From Candidatus Rokuibacteriota bacterium (GTDB lineage Bacteria; Methylomirabilota; Methylomirabilia; Rokubacteriales; CSP1-6): a DNA stretch of 42,277 nucleotides. The notes beneath the pieces were generated by a model that had not been told where the DNA came from, searched no databases, and worked only from the letters and a program-made list of their open reading frames with translations. Positions 1 through 10,179 of this stretch are shown here, one piece after another. The stretch covers positions 1 through 42,277 of the forward strand of contig QHSL01000094.1 of NCBI GenBank assembly GCA_003220435.1. The letters run 5' to 3'. Each line of letters begins with the position of its first letter. Positions within the stretch are counted from its first letter, which is position 1. Both the position numbers and the translations under genes were made by a program.

Positions 1-879
<879 letters not shown>

Positions 880-893
880 TTCAAGATCGAGGA

Positions 894-916
894 GCGTCCC
901 GGGTCCCCCGGGACGC
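894..916 (+). terminator. Hairpin terminator after thiC
   Basis: A perfect 10-bp inverted repeat, GCGTCCCGGG (894-903) and CCCGGGACGC (907-916) with a 3-base loop, lies just past the thiC stop. No T-tract follows, so it may act with Rho or only as an mRNA 3' stabiliser. Confidence 0.55.
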
Positions 917-940
917 TTCCGAGCCGCCAAATGGGGGGCT

Positions 941-964
941 TGGGGGGCCATTCGAGGCCCCCCA
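941..964 (-). terminator. Hairpin after ntrC
   Basis: A 9-bp perfect inverted repeat, TGGGGGGCC (941-949) and GGCCCCCCA (956-964) with a 6-base loop, starts 2 bases beyond the ntrC stop on the minus strand. Together with the thiC hairpin it separates the two convergent genes. It has no U-tract. Confidence 0.45.
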
Positions 965-966
965 TC

Positions 967-2412
967 TCATTCGATGCCGCCCGGGTCGATGCCGTGCTCG
1001 ACGAGCTTCTTGCGCAGGGTGTTGCGGTTGATACCCAGGATCTGCGCGGCGCGCACCTGGTTGCCGCCGGTCTCGCGGAGCACCGCGCGCAGCAGCGGCT
1101 TCTCGACCAGCCCGATCATCAGGTCGTAGAGGTTCGCGCTGGCGTGCTCGCGCAGGCCGCGCACGCACTCGATGAGCTTGCGCTCGATGATCTCCTCGAG
1201 CGGCGCGTCCACCGCGACCGAGGCGGCGGCCGACACGGGCCCGATGGGCAGGTGCTCGGGCAAGATGACGCCGCTCGTCGCCATCACCATCGCGCGCTGG
1301 ATGACGTTCTCCAGCTCGCGCACGTTGCCGGGCCAGTCGTGGCCGACCAGGCGATCGAGCGCGTCGGGGGCGACGCCGCGCTCGCCGAGCTCGTGCGTGT
1401 ACTTCGCCAGGAAGTGCTCGACCAGGAGCGGAATGTCGCGCCTCCGCTCCCGGAGCGACGGCAGGCTCACCGTCACGACGTTCAGCCGGTAGTAGAGGTC
1501 CTCCCGGAAGCGCCCGTCCTTCATCAGGGTCTCGAGGTCTCGGTTGGTGGCGGCCAGCACGCGCACGTCGATGTGGATGGGCTCCTGGCCGCCCAGGCGC
1601 TCGATGGTGCGCTCCTGCAGGGCGCGGAGCAGCTTGGTCTGCAGCTCGACCGGCATGTCGCCGATCTCGTCCAGGTAGAGGGTGCCGCCATGGGCGAGCT
1701 CGAGCTTGCCGAGCCTCCGCTCCTTGGCGTCGGTGAACGCGCCGCGCTCGTGCCCGAACATCTCCGACTCGAGCAGGGTCCCGGGAATCGCGGCGCACGA
1801 GACGGCCACGAACGGCCGCCCGGCCCGTCGGCTGTAGTGGTGGACCGCACGGGCCACCAGCTCCTTGCCGGTGCCCGACTCCCCGCGCAGCAGAACGGTC
1901 ACGTCGCTGGCCGCGACGCGTCCGATGATCTTGTAGACGTCCTGCATGCGCGGGTGGCGGCCGATGATGGCGCCGAACTCCCACACCTCCAGCAGGCCGC
2001 TCTTGAGGCGCGTCACCTCCTGGCTGAGGCGGCGCGCCGCCATGGCCCGCTCGGCCAGCAGGAGCACCTCGTCGAGGTCGAAGGGCTTCGCGAGATAGTC
2101 GTAGGCGCCGCGCTGCATCGCCTGGATCGCGGTGTCCATGGTGCCGTGGGCGGTTATCACGACGACGCACGCGTCGGCGTGGACCTCGCGCAGCCGGGCG
2201 AGGGCCGTGAGGCCATCGACGCCGGGCATCCGCACGTCGAGGAAGACCAGGTCGAATGGCTCGGCCGCGAACGCCCGGATCGCGGACTCGCCGTCCTTGA
2301 CGGAGCTGACCTCGTAGCCCGCCTGACGCAGCCCCTTTTCCAACACCCAGCGCAGGCTGTCCTCGTCGTCGGCGACCAGGATCCGGGTCTTGGTGGACTT
2401 GTCGACAGCCAT
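967..2412 (-). CDS. NtrC-family sigma-54-dependent response regulator
   Basis: This is a DNA-binding activator of sigma-54 RNA polymerase, 481 residues with the full three-domain layout. The receiver domain (about 8-122) has the acidic pair D15-D16 and phospho-acceptor D59 in FLDVRMPG. The AAA+ domain has Walker A GESGTGKE, the sigma-54 contact loop GAFTDA (consensus GAFTGA) and Walker B LYLDEIGD. The C-terminal Fis-type helix-turn-helix contains [19 protein letters not shown]. The gene follows ntrB after 4 bases, so the two form a two-component pair. The ATG start is supported by the receiver domain beginning at once. The exact family member (NtrC, ZraR or AtoC type) cannot be fixed from sequence alone. 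The Gly-to-Asp change in the contact loop is the one oddity. Confidence 0.93.
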   Translation of the reverse strand: MAVDKSTKTRILVADDEDSLRWVLEKGLRQAGYEVSSVKDGESAIRAFAAEPFDLVFLDVRMPGVDGLTALARLREVHADACVVVITAHGTMDTAIQAMQRGAYDYLAKPFDLDEVLLLAERAMAARRLSQEVTRLKSGLLEVWEFGAIIGRHPRMQDVYKIIGRVAASDVTVLLRGESGTGKELVARAVHHYSRRAGRPFVAVSCAAIPGTLLESEMFGHERGAFTDAKERRLGKLELAHGGTLYLDEIGDMPVELQTKLLRALQERTIERLGGQEPIHIDVRVLAATNRDLETLMKDGRFREDLYYRLNVVTVSLPSLRERRRDIPLLVEHFLAKYTHELGERGVAPDALDRLVGHDWPGNVRELENVIQRAMVMATSGVILPEHLPIGPVSAAASVAVDAPLEEIIERKLIECVRGLREHASANLYDLMIGLVEKPLLRAVLRETGGNQVRAAQILGINRNTLRKKLVEHGIDPGGIE

Positions 2413-2416
2413 GGCG

Positions 2417-3490
2417 CTATTTCGCGATCGGCAGGAAGCACGTGACGATCGTGCCCCGCCCCTCGGCGCTCTCCACCTGGATCGCGCCCCGGTGCTCCTC
2501 GAGGATCCGGTGGCAGATTGCCAGGCCGAGCCCGAGGCCCTTGTCCTTGGTCGTGAAGAACGGATCGAAGATCTTGGCGCGGACGGAGGCGGGGATGCCC
2601 GCGCCCTCGTCGGCCACCTGCGCCTCGACCATGTTGCGCTGGCCGCCGCCGAGGTCGATCTTGCCGAAGAGCGGGTTGAGGCTCACCCGCGTCGCGAGGG
2701 TCAGGCGCCCACCGTTCCCCATCGCGTCGAGCGCGTTTCGCACGAGGTTGTGGAAGACCTGCAGCAGCCGGTCCTCGTCGCCGAGGATGGGCGGGAGACT
2801 CGGGTCGTACCGGCGGACTAGCGCGATGCGCCGCTCCCGCGCGCCTTCCTCGTTCAGCACCGCCACCCGCTCGAGCAGCTGGTGGAGGTTGAGCGGCACC
2901 GGGCGGAGCTGGACCGGACGCGACAGATCGAGCAGCATCTCGATGATCCGGTTGACGCGGTCGACCTCGGTCATCAGCACGTCCGTGTATTCGCCGAGCC
3001 GCGAGTCCGCCCCGAGCTCGCGCTTGAGGAGCTGGACCGCGCCGCGGATCGCCCCGAGCGGATTGCGCACCTCGTGAGCGAGCCCCACGGCCATCCGCCC
3101 CGCCGCCGCCAGCGTCTCGCCCCGCCGGACCTCGGCCTCCAGCTGGCGGATGCGCGAGAGATCGCGGAGCACCGCGACCGCGGCCTCGACCCGGCCGTCT
3201 CGCGCGTAGAGCGCCGCGGTGACGATCGACACCGGCACCCGCCGGCCCTCGCCGCGCTCCACGAAGCTCTCGGCCTCCGACCGGCTCTCGCCGGTCGCGA
3301 GCGTCTCGCCGAGCCGGCGGACGACGGAGGCGTCCGGAGAGAAGACTTCCTTGATGAAGCGCCCCTCGGCGCGCCGCGCCGAGCGCTCGGTCAGGACTTC
3401 GGCCGCAGAGTTCCAGAAGACGATTCGGAGCTCCGCGTCGACCGCGATCACGGCGTCGGGGAGGCCGGCGAGCACCACCTCGAAGTTCAT
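2417..3490 (-). CDS. NtrB-like sensor histidine kinase (PAS-HisKA-HATPase)
   Basis: This is the cognate kinase of the downstream NtrC-type regulator, 357 residues. A PAS domain fills roughly residues 1-115 (GLPDAVIAVDAELRIVFWN). The dimerisation helix carries the phosphorylated His in GLAHEVRNPLGAIRG, near residue 140. The ATP-binding domain shows the N box (HNLVRNALDAMGNG), G1 (DEGAGIP), F box (FDPFFTTK) and G2 (GLGLGLAI). No membrane segment is seen, so it should be cytoplasmic like NtrB. Its ATG overlaps the tsaD stop by 4 bases (ATGA), which fixes the start; the frame stays open upstream but that part is antisense-like filler. Its neighbour suggests a regulatory pair of unknown stimulus, with nitrogen status the default guess. 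Confidence 0.92.
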   Translation of the reverse strand: MNFEVVLAGLPDAVIAVDAELRIVFWNSAAEVLTERSARRAEGRFIKEVFSPDASVVRRLGETLATGESRSEAESFVERGEGRRVPVSIVTAALYARDGRVEAAVAVLRDLSRIRQLEAEVRRGETLAAAGRMAVGLAHEVRNPLGAIRGAVQLLKRELGADSRLGEYTDVLMTEVDRVNRIIEMLLDLSRPVQLRPVPLNLHQLLERVAVLNEEGARERRIALVRRYDPSLPPILGDEDRLLQVFHNLVRNALDAMGNGGRLTLATRVSLNPLFGKIDLGGGQRNMVEAQVADEGAGIPASVRAKIFDPFFTTKDKGLGLGLAICHRILEEHRGAIQVESAEGRGTIVTCFLPIAK

Positions 3491-4491
3491 GACGCGAGCG
3501 TCAGGTCGGGGACGGCGTTGAGGGTCAGGGAGGCGCGCTCGCCAGCGGCCAGGCGCGCCGAGCCGGCGGCCGTGATCATCGCCGCGTTGTCGGTGCAGAG
3601 GTGGCGCGGTGGGATGTGTAGACGCAGCCCGTGCTCGAGCGCCGCGGTCTCGAGCGCCGCGCGCAGCGGACCGTTCGCCGCGACGCCGCCGGTAAGGACG
3701 ATGCGCTTGATCCCGTGGTGCAGAGCGGCCTTCACGGTCTTGCGCACCAGCATCTTGACGACCGTCGCCTGGAACGAGGCGGCGATGTCCGCGATCTCCG
3801 CTCGCCCGAGCGGGCCGCGACGCTTCACGTAGAGAGACACCGACGTCTTGACGCCGCTGAACGAAAAGTCGGCCGCGCCGTCGGTCATCTGCGCGAGCGG
3901 GAACGTGATGGCTTTCGGATCGCCATCGACGGCCGTGCGCTCGATGACGGGGCCGCCCGGAAACCCGAGGCCGAGGAGCTTCGCGACCTTGTCGAACGCC
4001 TCGCCCGCCGCGTCGTCGCGTGTTTGCCCCACCAGCGAATACGTGAGCGGCGCCCGCGCGTGATAGAGCGCCGTGTGGCCGCCGGACACCACGAGCGCCA
4101 GAAACGGGTGCTCGGGCGGATCGTCGGTCAAGAACGAGGCGTAGATGTGCCCCTCCAGGTGGTTCACCGCGACCAGGGGGAGCCCTTGAACGTAGGCGAG
4201 CGATTTCGCGACGGCGCAGCCCACGAGCAGGGAGCCGACGAGCCCGGGGCCCTGGGTCACGGCGACCCCGTCGAGGTCGCACAGCCGGAGACCGGCGTCG
4301 GCGAGGGCCTTGCGAACGACCGGCACGATGACCTCGAGATGGCGCCGCGAGGCGAGCTCCGGCACCACGCCGCCGTACGGCGCGTGGATCGCTTCCTGCG
4401 AGGCGACGACGCTCGAGAGCACACGGCGGCCGTCGGCGAGCACCGCCGCCGCGGTTTCGTCGCACGAGCTTTCGATCCCGAGCACGACCAT
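3487..4491 (-). CDS. tsaD: tRNA N6-adenosine threonylcarbamoyltransferase TsaD
   Basis: TsaD transfers the threonylcarbamoyl group to A37 of ANN-decoding tRNAs as part of the TsaBDE complex. The protein is 334 residues, normal for the family. It opens with the typical MVVLGIESSCDETAAAV and contains the metal-binding HLEGH motif, the ASKH-type SGGHTALYHA strand and the C-terminal IVLTGGVAANGPLR loop. I chose ATG at 4491 because the family begins there; a longer in-frame extension reaches 4566 but crosses the ctpA terminator hairpin. It ends in a 4-base overlap with ntrB. Linkage of tsaD to a two-component system is unusual, but the overlap argues for co-transcription. Confidence 0.96.
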   Translation of the reverse strand: MVVLGIESSCDETAAAVLADGRRVLSSVVASQEAIHAPYGGVVPELASRRHLEVIVPVVRKALADAGLRLCDLDGVAVTQGPGLVGSLLVGCAVAKSLAYVQGLPLVAVNHLEGHIYASFLTDDPPEHPFLALVVSGGHTALYHARAPLTYSLVGQTRDDAAGEAFDKVAKLLGLGFPGGPVIERTAVDGDPKAITFPLAQMTDGAADFSFSGVKTSVSLYVKRRGPLGRAEIADIAASFQATVVKMLVRKTVKAALHHGIKRIVLTGGVAANGPLRAALETAALEHGLRLHIPPRHLCTDNAAMITAAGSARLAAGERASLTLNAVPDLTLAS

Positions 4492-4521
4492 GCCTGGTCC
4501 CCTTGTCACGGACCCCACAGA

Positions 4522-4573
4522 CGAAAAGGGCGATGAGGCCGGCTCACTGCGCGCCCGGCCTGGCATCGCCCTT
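4522..4573 (-). terminator. Intrinsic terminator of ctpA
   Basis: AAGGGCGATG (4526-4535) pairs perfectly with CATCGCCCTT (4564-4573), and an inner AGGCCGG/CCGGCCT stem continues the helix after a 2-base bulge. On the minus strand the stem runs into CCCTTTTCGTC, a short U-tract. It lies between the ctpA stop and the tsaD start. Confidence 0.7.
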
Positions 4574-4589
4574 CGTTCGCGCGTCGCGG

Positions 4590-5837
4590 CTACTGCGGCC
4601 GGGCCTGAGCCTGCGGATTCGCTCCCGGTCGCTGTTGCTCGATGATACGCATCGTCTTGATCACATCCAGCGCCCGCTGGACCTGGATGTCCTTGCGCAG
4701 CTCCTCCAACGGATCGAGCGACGGCGGCCGCTCCTTCGCCGCCGTATCCTTATCCTTCGGGATCTCGACGACGATGTCCGGGGTGATGCCCTTCCCGTGG
4801 ATCGACCGGCCCTTGGGCGTGAAGTACTTCGCGGTCGTCAGGCGCAGCCCCGAGCCGTCCGAGAGGGGGATGATCGTCTGGACCGAGCCCTTGCCGAAGG
4901 TCTGGGTGCCGACGACGATCGCGCGGCCCCAGTCCTGGAGCGCGCCCGCCACGATCTCCGACGCCGACGCGCTGCCCTGGTTGACGAGCACGACCATCGG
5001 CAGGTTGGGATACGACTTCTTCGCGTGGGCGGAGAAGCGCATGTTCTGGTTCCGCACGCGCCCCTCGGTGTAGACGACGAGCTTACCGTCGTCGATGAAC
5101 TCTTCCGTGACCTCGACCGCGGCGGTCAGGAGGCCCCCGGGGTTGTTGCGGAGATCGAGGAGGAGCGCTTTCATGCCGCCCTTCGCCGCCTTCTCGAGCG
5201 CGGCGGCCATGTCACCCGGCGACTGCTCCTGGAACTGCCGCAGCTTGACGTAGGCGATGCCGCCGCCGAGGTCGTGCGCGCGCACGGACTGTACCCGGAT
5301 CTGCTCGCGCGTGATCTCGAAGTCCTTCGGCTCGGTCCATCCCTCGCGCACCACGGTGATCGTCACCTTGGTCCCGGGCTTGCCGCGCATCCGCTTGACC
5401 GCGTCGGGCAGCTGCATGTCCTTCGTGACCAGACCGTCGATCTTCACAATCCGGTCGCCGGTCTGGAGCCCGGCCCGGTGGGCCGGCGTTCCCTCGATCG
5501 GCGACACGACCGTCAGGACGTCGTCCCGCAGCGTGATCTCGATTCCGAGGCCGCCGAAGCTGCCGCTCGTCTCGACCTGCATCTCCTTGTAGCTGTCGGG
5601 GTCGAGGAACGAACTGTGCGGGTCGAGCCCTCGCAGCGTGCCTTTGATCGCGCTGTAGATGAGGTCCTTCGGCGGGACCTCGTCCACGTACTGGTTCTGC
5701 ACGATCGACAGGACTTCGGTGAAGAGCCGCAGCTGCTCGTAGGTCGCGCTGCTGTCCGTGCTCTTGCTGGCGACGGACCCTCCGAGGGACAGCGTGAGCA
5801 CGACCAGCAACGAGCCGATCACGAACGCCTTCTTCAT
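4590..5837 (-). CDS. ctpA: C-terminal processing peptidase, S41 family
   Basis: This is a periplasmic serine protease with a PDZ domain, 415 residues. An N-terminal hydrophobic segment (about 4-20) exports or anchors it. The PDZ domain covers about 95-170 (GFGGLGIEI-type strand, GTPAHRAGLQTGD). The S41 core carries catalytic Ser291 in GSASASE and Lys316 in TFGKGSVQ, 25 residues apart as in Prc and CtpA. The Pro- and Gln-rich tail (RPGANPQAQARPQ) is typical. The ATG is preceded by CAGGGGGAATCC, a usable ribosome-binding site. It lies 21 bases after the EnvC-like gene, and a strong terminator follows it. The link to envC-ftsXE suggests a role in peptidoglycan hydrolase turnover; the substrate is not known. 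Confidence 0.94.
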   Translation of the reverse strand: MKKAFVIGSLLVVLTLSLGGSVASKSTDSSATYEQLRLFTEVLSIVQNQYVDEVPPKDLIYSAIKGTLRGLDPHSSFLDPDSYKEMQVETSGSFGGLGIEITLRDDVLTVVSPIEGTPAHRAGLQTGDRIVKIDGLVTKDMQLPDAVKRMRGKPGTKVTITVVREGWTEPKDFEITREQIRVQSVRAHDLGGGIAYVKLRQFQEQSPGDMAAALEKAAKGGMKALLLDLRNNPGGLLTAAVEVTEEFIDDGKLVVYTEGRVRNQNMRFSAHAKKSYPNLPMVVLVNQGSASASEIVAGALQDWGRAIVVGTQTFGKGSVQTIIPLSDGSGLRLTTAKYFTPKGRSIHGKGITPDIVVEIPKDKDTAAKERPPSLDPLEELRKDIQVQRALDVIKTMRIIEQQRPGANPQAQARPQ

Positions 5838-5858
5838 GGATTCCCCCTGATTACGCCC

Positions 5859-7064
5859 TCAGCCACGCTGGCGAAGCCACTGCTCGGGATCCTGAGGCTT
5901 GCCCTGATATCTCACCTCGAAATAGAGCCGGGGTCCAGCCAGAGAGCCTGTGTCTCCCACCGTCCCGATCCGCTGTCCCAGCCGTACGTCCTCGCCCTCC
6001 TTCGCCTCGATCTCGGCGATGTGGGCATACAACGTATAGTACTCGCCCCCGTGGTCCAGAATGATCAGGTTCCCGTACCCTTTGAACCACCCGGTGTAGA
6101 CCACGTGGCCGGGGTGCACGGCGGTAACATCGCGCCCCTCGGCCGCCTCGATATCAACCCCGTTCCTGAATGTCCGCGTCCCGAAGCGGGGGTGCACCTG
6201 GGCGCCGAAGCCGGTGACGATCCGGCCCTCGGTCGGCCACGGCAGGCGTCCCTTGAGGCTCGCGAACCCGACGGCCGGAGGCTCAATTCCGCCCTTGGGT
6301 GGCGGCACTTTGGCCAACCGTCGCTGCTTGGCCTGAAGCTCCCCAATGAACGCCTCGAGGCGCTTGGAGGCTTCGGTGAGCTCGCCCACCATCCGCTCGT
6401 GGTAGGCGCGTTCGTCGCGCACTTTTGCGAGAAGGGTCCGCCGCTTTGCGGCCTCGCGATCGACCTCCGCCTGCTCTCGCGTGGCCTCTTCGTGGAGCCC
6501 CGCCAGCTCTCGCTGCCGACTCTCCTCTCGGCCCTTGCGGTCCGCGAGTTTCTCAGAAGTACCACGATACTCTTGAATCAGCCGGGCGTCCAGGGCGGCC
6601 AGGCTCGTGAGGTGCCGCACGGCGTTGGTCCGCGCGATGGGGTCGTCGTTGCTGAGGATGACGGGGAGCGCGCCGCCCTGAGCGTGCACCCGATACATCG
6701 CCCGGAGCCGACGCGCCAGCGCGTGCTCCTGGCCGGCCCGCTGGCCCTCGAGCCTCGAGATCTCGCCGCGGAAGAGCTGAACGTCGGCCTGGGCTCGCTT
6801 GATCCGCTCCTCCAGGCGCGCGACCTCGCGCTGCTTGGCCGCGAGGCGGCGCTCGTTTTCCTCGATCTCGGCCAGCAGCGACGTCTCGCGGGCGCGGGCC
6901 GCCGCCGCGCGCTCCTTCTCCTCCTTGAGCTGCTTCTGGGTCTGCTGGAGCTTCCGCTGCTCCGCCTGCAGGGGGTCCTCGCGCCTCGGCTGCGCGGAGG
7001 CCGGTCCCGACACCGCCAGCGCGAGCAATGCCATGACGAGCAGGGGTGCCGGGCGAGCGCTCAT
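5859..7064 (-). CDS. envC: EnvC-like murein hydrolase activator (degenerate LytM)
   Basis: This is a secreted coiled-coil protein, 401 residues, that in known systems is held by FtsEX and switches on cell-wall amidases at the septum. A signal peptide (about 1-25, ending VSGPASAQ) is followed by a long charged coiled coil (about 28-250) and a C-terminal LytM/M23 fold (about 290-395). Metal-binding positions of active M23 enzymes are replaced: RNGVDIEA where His-x3-Asp is expected, and GPRLYFEVR where HLHFE is expected, so it should not cleave peptidoglycan itself. The ATG overlaps the ftsX stop by 4 bases, which sets the start. Gene order ftsE-ftsX-envC-ctpA supports the assignment. Confidence 0.9.
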   Translation of the reverse strand: MSARPAPLLVMALLALAVSGPASAQPRREDPLQAEQRKLQQTQKQLKEEKERAAAARARETSLLAEIEENERRLAAKQREVARLEERIKRAQADVQLFRGEISRLEGQRAGQEHALARRLRAMYRVHAQGGALPVILSNDDPIARTNAVRHLTSLAALDARLIQEYRGTSEKLADRKGREESRQRELAGLHEEATREQAEVDREAAKRRTLLAKVRDERAYHERMVGELTEASKRLEAFIGELQAKQRRLAKVPPPKGGIEPPAVGFASLKGRLPWPTEGRIVTGFGAQVHPRFGTRTFRNGVDIEAAEGRDVTAVHPGHVVYTGWFKGYGNLIILDHGGEYYTLYAHIAEIEAKEGEDVRLGQRIGTVGDTGSLAGPRLYFEVRYQGKPQDPEQWLRQRG

Positions 7065-7939
7065 GGCTCGCGCCCGGCCCGTGCCAGCCAGCCACCCAGT
7101 CCCCCGAGGAGGGTCCCGGCGCCCAGCAAGGTCAGGATGCCGACTGGGGTGAAGAACATGAGGTCGGGAATGCCGAGCGTGAGGCTCACGAGCGGCTCGA
7201 GACGGGGCGCCACGAGCGAGTACCCGATCATCAGCGCGATCAGTGCGAGGACCGCGCCGGCCAGCCCCTGCATCATTCCCTGGAGCAGCAAGGGCAGCCG
7301 GATCGTTGATTCGGGTGCGCCCACGAGCCGCATGATCTCGGTCTCGTGGCGCCGGGCGTGCAGAATCAACGTCGTCGCGGTCGTAACGGTCAGGATCGCC
7401 GCGACCGACAACACCGCGCCGACGCCGAGCCCGATCGTGGTGAGGAGCCGCTGCCACTGCGAGAGGCGCTCGATCCAGTCGGCGCTGCCGGCGACCTCGT
7501 CCGCCTCCGGCAGCGCGGCCAGGCGTCCCAGGAGATCGCGTGCGCCCTCAGGAGTCGCCGCGGCCGCCGAGGGCGTCACCTCCAGCGAGGCCGGCAGCGG
7601 ATTCGCCGGGAGCTGGTCGACGACGCTGGCATCCTTGCCGAGCACTTGCTTGAGGGCGCGGAGCGCGTCCGCCTTGGCGATGTAGGTCACACCGGAGACG
7701 CCGGGGATCGCGCGGACACGGCCCAACACCGCTTCCGGCGCCGGAGGCTCGCGCTTGAGGTACACCACGATGCGGACCCGGTCGCGCCACTGCGCCACCG
7801 CGCGACCGAGGTTGGAAGAAACGAGCCAGAAGCCCCCGAGAGCGGCCAGCGAGAGCGTGATCAGAACGATGGCGCTGATCGCCACGCGCCCTGCTCTCCG
7901 GAGATCCCGTAGCGCCTCGCCGACGAGGAATCCGAGCAC
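7061..7939 (-). CDS. ftsX: Cell division protein FtsX
   Basis: FtsX is the membrane subunit of the FtsEX complex, an ABC-type mechanotransmitter that controls EnvC/amidase or other hydrolases at the divisome. The protein is 292 residues with four predicted membrane segments: one near residues 20-43, then a large extracytoplasmic loop (about 45-165) that binds the activator, then three more toward the C-terminus. The loop includes the family stretch [18 protein letters not shown]. The GTG start lies 6 bases after the ftsE stop, and the 3' end overlaps envC by ATGA, so all three are coupled. Confidence 0.94.
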   Translation of the reverse strand: MLGFLVGEALRDLRRAGRVAISAIVLITLSLAALGGFWLVSSNLGRAVAQWRDRVRIVVYLKREPPAPEAVLGRVRAIPGVSGVTYIAKADALRALKQVLGKDASVVDQLPANPLPASLEVTPSAAAATPEGARDLLGRLAALPEADEVAGSADWIERLSQWQRLLTTIGLGVGAVLSVAAILTVTTATTLILHARRHETEIMRLVGAPESTIRLPLLLQGMMQGLAGAVLALIALMIGYSLVAPRLEPLVSLTLGIPDLMFFTPVGILTLLGAGTLLGGLGGWLARAGREP

Positions 7940-7945
7940 GGGGCC

Positions 7946-8617
7946 TCAGCCCTCGTCTTTCACGACGCGACCACCGTCGAGCGTGATCATGCGCCGGTGG
8001 AGCGCTCTCGCCAGCCGCGCCTGGTGGGTGGCCAGCACGATCGTGGTCCCGCCTGCCCCGATGTCCTTGAGCACGTCGATGATCTCGGCTGCCATCGCGT
8101 CGTCGAGGTTGCCGGTCGGCTCGTCAGCCAGGAGCAAAGGCGGCCGGCGCACGATGGCCCGGGCCAGTGCCGCGCGCTGCGCCTCCCCCTGCGAGAGCTG
8201 GGCGGGGTACGCCTGGGCGCGCGAGGAGAGGCCGACGACGCGGAGCGCGTCGAAGACGCGCGCGGTGATCTCGCGGCGCGGCGCCCCGAGGACGCGAAGG
8301 ACGAAGGCGACGTTCTCGTAGACCGTCCGGATCGGGAGGAGCTTGGCGTCCTGGAAGACGACGCCGATCGAGCGCCGGAGCGGCGCCACCTGCGAGCGGC
8401 GCATCGGGACGAGATCGTGGCCGAGGACCTCGATGTCGCCCTCGGAGGGCAGGTCGTCGCGATAGAGGAGCCGGAGGAGCGTCGTCTTGCCGGCGCCGCT
8501 GGCGCCGCTCAGAACCACGAACTCGCCCTTGCTGACCCGGAACGACACTTCGCGCAGCGCAGGGACCTTCACGGGCCCGACCGAGAACACCTTCGAAACG
8601 CGGTGAACCTCAATCAT
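7946..8617 (-). CDS. ftsE: Cell division ATP-binding protein FtsE
   Basis: FtsE is the cytoplasmic ATPase of FtsEX, 223 residues as usual. It contains Walker [10 protein letters not shown], the Q-loop VVFQDAKLL, an ABC signature that reads LSQGEAQR (commonly LSGGEQQR) and Walker [13 protein letters not shown], then the switch His in LATHQ. The family-typical opening [11 protein letters not shown] supports the ATG at 8617. A perfect TATAAT sits 13 bases before the start, so ftsE probably heads the ftsEX-envC-ctpA transcription unit. Confidence 0.95.
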   Translation of the reverse strand: MIEVHRVSKVFSVGPVKVPALREVSFRVSKGEFVVLSGASGAGKTTLLRLLYRDDLPSEGDIEVLGHDLVPMRRSQVAPLRRSIGVVFQDAKLLPIRTVYENVAFVLRVLGAPRREITARVFDALRVVGLSSRAQAYPAQLSQGEAQRAALARAIVRRPPLLLADEPTGNLDDAMAAEIIDVLKDIGAGGTTIVLATHQARLARALHRRMITLDGGRVVKDEG

Positions 8618-8630
8618 GGCGGGCGCTTAG

Positions 8631-8636
8631 ATTATA
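8631..8636 (-). promoter_or_regulatory. Perfect -10 box upstream of ftsE
   Basis: The minus strand reads TATAAT here, 13 bases before the ftsE ATG. It lies just past the gatB stop. No good -35 hexamer is seen at 16-18 bases, so the promoter call is tentative. Confidence 0.4.
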
Positions 8637-8640
8637 GCCG

Positions 8641-10179
8641 TCAGCGCTGGATTTTCGAGAGCTTGTCCTCCAGGAGGCGATCCACCAGCATGGGATTCGC
8701 CTTACCGCCCGTGGCCTTCATAACCTGCCCGAAGAGGGATTTCTTCGCGGCGGTCTTGCCCCGCCTGAAGTCCTCGATCGCCTTGGGATTGGCGGCCATC
8801 ACCGAGTCGACGATCCCTCCGAGCGCCGTCGCGTCCGCGACCTGCGTGAGCCCTTCGCGTCCGACGATGGTCGGCGCGTCCTCGCGCGAGTCGAACATCT
8901 TCTGGAAGACGTCCTTCGCGATCCTGCCGCTGATCGTCCCGTCGTCGATGAGCCGGAGCAGACCGGCCAGATGGTGCGGCGGAATCGGCGAGGTCTCGAT
9001 CGCTCGCTCGTCGTCGCCGGGGAGCACGCGCAGGAGCTCGGACATGACCCAGTTGGAGACGATCTTCGGCCGGTCCGCGCCCGCCGACGCCGCCGGCTCA
9101 CGGAGGACCGCCTCATAGTAATCGCCGAGCGCGCGCGACTGGGTGAGGACGTCCGCGTCGTAGGCCGGCAGCCCATACTGCGCCACGAACCGCTGGCGCC
9201 GGGCGCGCGGCAGCTCGGGCAGCCCCGCCCGGATCTCGTCGACCCAGCGCGGGTCGATCCGCAGCGGAACAAGATCGGGCTCCGGGAAATACCGGTAGTC
9301 GTGGGCGTACTCCTTGGACCGCATCGACCGCGTGTAGCCGCGGTCGGCGTCCCACAGCCGGGTCTCCTGCCGGATGCGCTCGCCCGCGTCCAGGGCCTGC
9401 GCTTGCCGCCGCACCTCGAACTCGAGCGCCCGCTGGACGTTCCGGAACGAGTTCAAATTCTTGATCTCGACCTTCGTGCCGAGCGTCGTGCTCCCGCGCG
9501 GGCGCAGCGAGACGTTGGCGTCGCATCGGAGGGAGCCCTCCTCCATGTTGCCGTCGCAGACGCCGAGAAAGAGGAGCACCGAGCGGAAGGCCTTGAGGTA
9601 CGTCGCGGCCTCCTCGGGCGAGCGCAGATCGGGCTTCGACACGGTCTCCATGAGCGGGACCCCCGACCGGTTGAAGTCGACCAGGCTCGCCTGCGCGGTC
9701 TCGAGCGAGCCCTCGTGCACGAGCTTGCCGACATCTTCCTCGAGGTGGAGGCGCTGGATCCCGATGGTGCGAGGCGCACCATCGATGTCGATTTCGAGGT
9801 GGCCGTCTTCGGCCAGCGGTTCTTCATATTGGCTGATCTGGTAGTTTTTCGGCATGTCCGGGTAGTAGTAGTGCTTGCGCGCGAAGCGACACGCCGGGTT
9901 GACGCGGCAGCCGAACGCCAGGGCGGTGCGGATCGCGAGCTCGACCGCCTTCCGGTTGACGACCGGCAGCACGCCGGGCATGCCCTGGCACACGGGGCAC
10001 GTCTGGGAGTTGGGCGCCGCGCCGAACGTCGTCGGGCAGCCGCAGAACATCTTCGAGCGCGTCAGGAGCTGGGCGTGCACCTCGAGCCCGATGACGACGT
10101 CGTAGGTTGTTGGAGCGGGGTCCGTGAGCCCGGCTCGGTCCGGGAGTGGCCTTCGAGAGATGCGACCCGGCTCCGTCAT
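8641..10179 (-). CDS. gatB: Asp-tRNA(Asn)/Glu-tRNA(Gln) amidotransferase subunit B
   Basis: GatB binds the misacylated tRNA and phosphorylates the carboxylate before amidation, as part of GatCAB. The protein is 512 residues including a roughly 25-residue N-terminal extension. The core begins [13 protein letters not shown] and includes the zinc cysteines CGCPTTFG and CPVCQGMPG, then [17 protein letters not shown], all diagnostic. The C-terminal helical tail domain (YqeY-like, ending [14 protein letters not shown]) is complete. The ATG overlaps the gatA stop by 4 bases. A long in-frame extension further upstream runs antisense-like through gatA and is not coding. Presence of GatCAB implies indirect Gln and/or Asn tRNA charging. 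Confidence 0.97.
   Translation of the reverse strand: MTEPGRISRRPLPDRAGLTDPAPTTYDVVIGLEVHAQLLTRSKMFCGCPTTFGAAPNSQTCPVCQGMPGVLPVVNRKAVELAIRTALAFGCRVNPACRFARKHYYYPDMPKNYQISQYEEPLAEDGHLEIDIDGAPRTIGIQRLHLEEDVGKLVHEGSLETAQASLVDFNRSGVPLMETVSKPDLRSPEEAATYLKAFRSVLLFLGVCDGNMEEGSLRCDANVSLRPRGSTTLGTKVEIKNLNSFRNVQRALEFEVRRQAQALDAGERIRQETRLWDADRGYTRSMRSKEYAHDYRYFPEPDLVPLRIDPRWVDEIRAGLPELPRARRQRFVAQYGLPAYDADVLTQSRALGDYYEAVLREPAASAGADRPKIVSNWVMSELLRVLPGDDERAIETSPIPPHHLAGLLRLIDDGTISGRIAKDVFQKMFDSREDAPTIVGREGLTQVADATALGGIVDSVMAANPKAIEDFRRGKTAAKKSLFGQVMKATGGKANPMLVDRLLEDKLSKIQR

Noticed and set aside
2417-4465. A longer ntrB reading frame starting inside tsaD
   Set aside because: The upstream part is Arg/Pro-rich antisense-like filler; the ATGA overlap at 3490 and the PAS domain mark the true start.
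4503-7685. A 1060-codon open plus-strand frame across ctpA, envC and ftsX
   Set aside because: It mirrors known minus-strand genes, is Arg/Leu/Asp-rich with no domain, and spans gene boundaries; long antisense frames are expected at this GC content.
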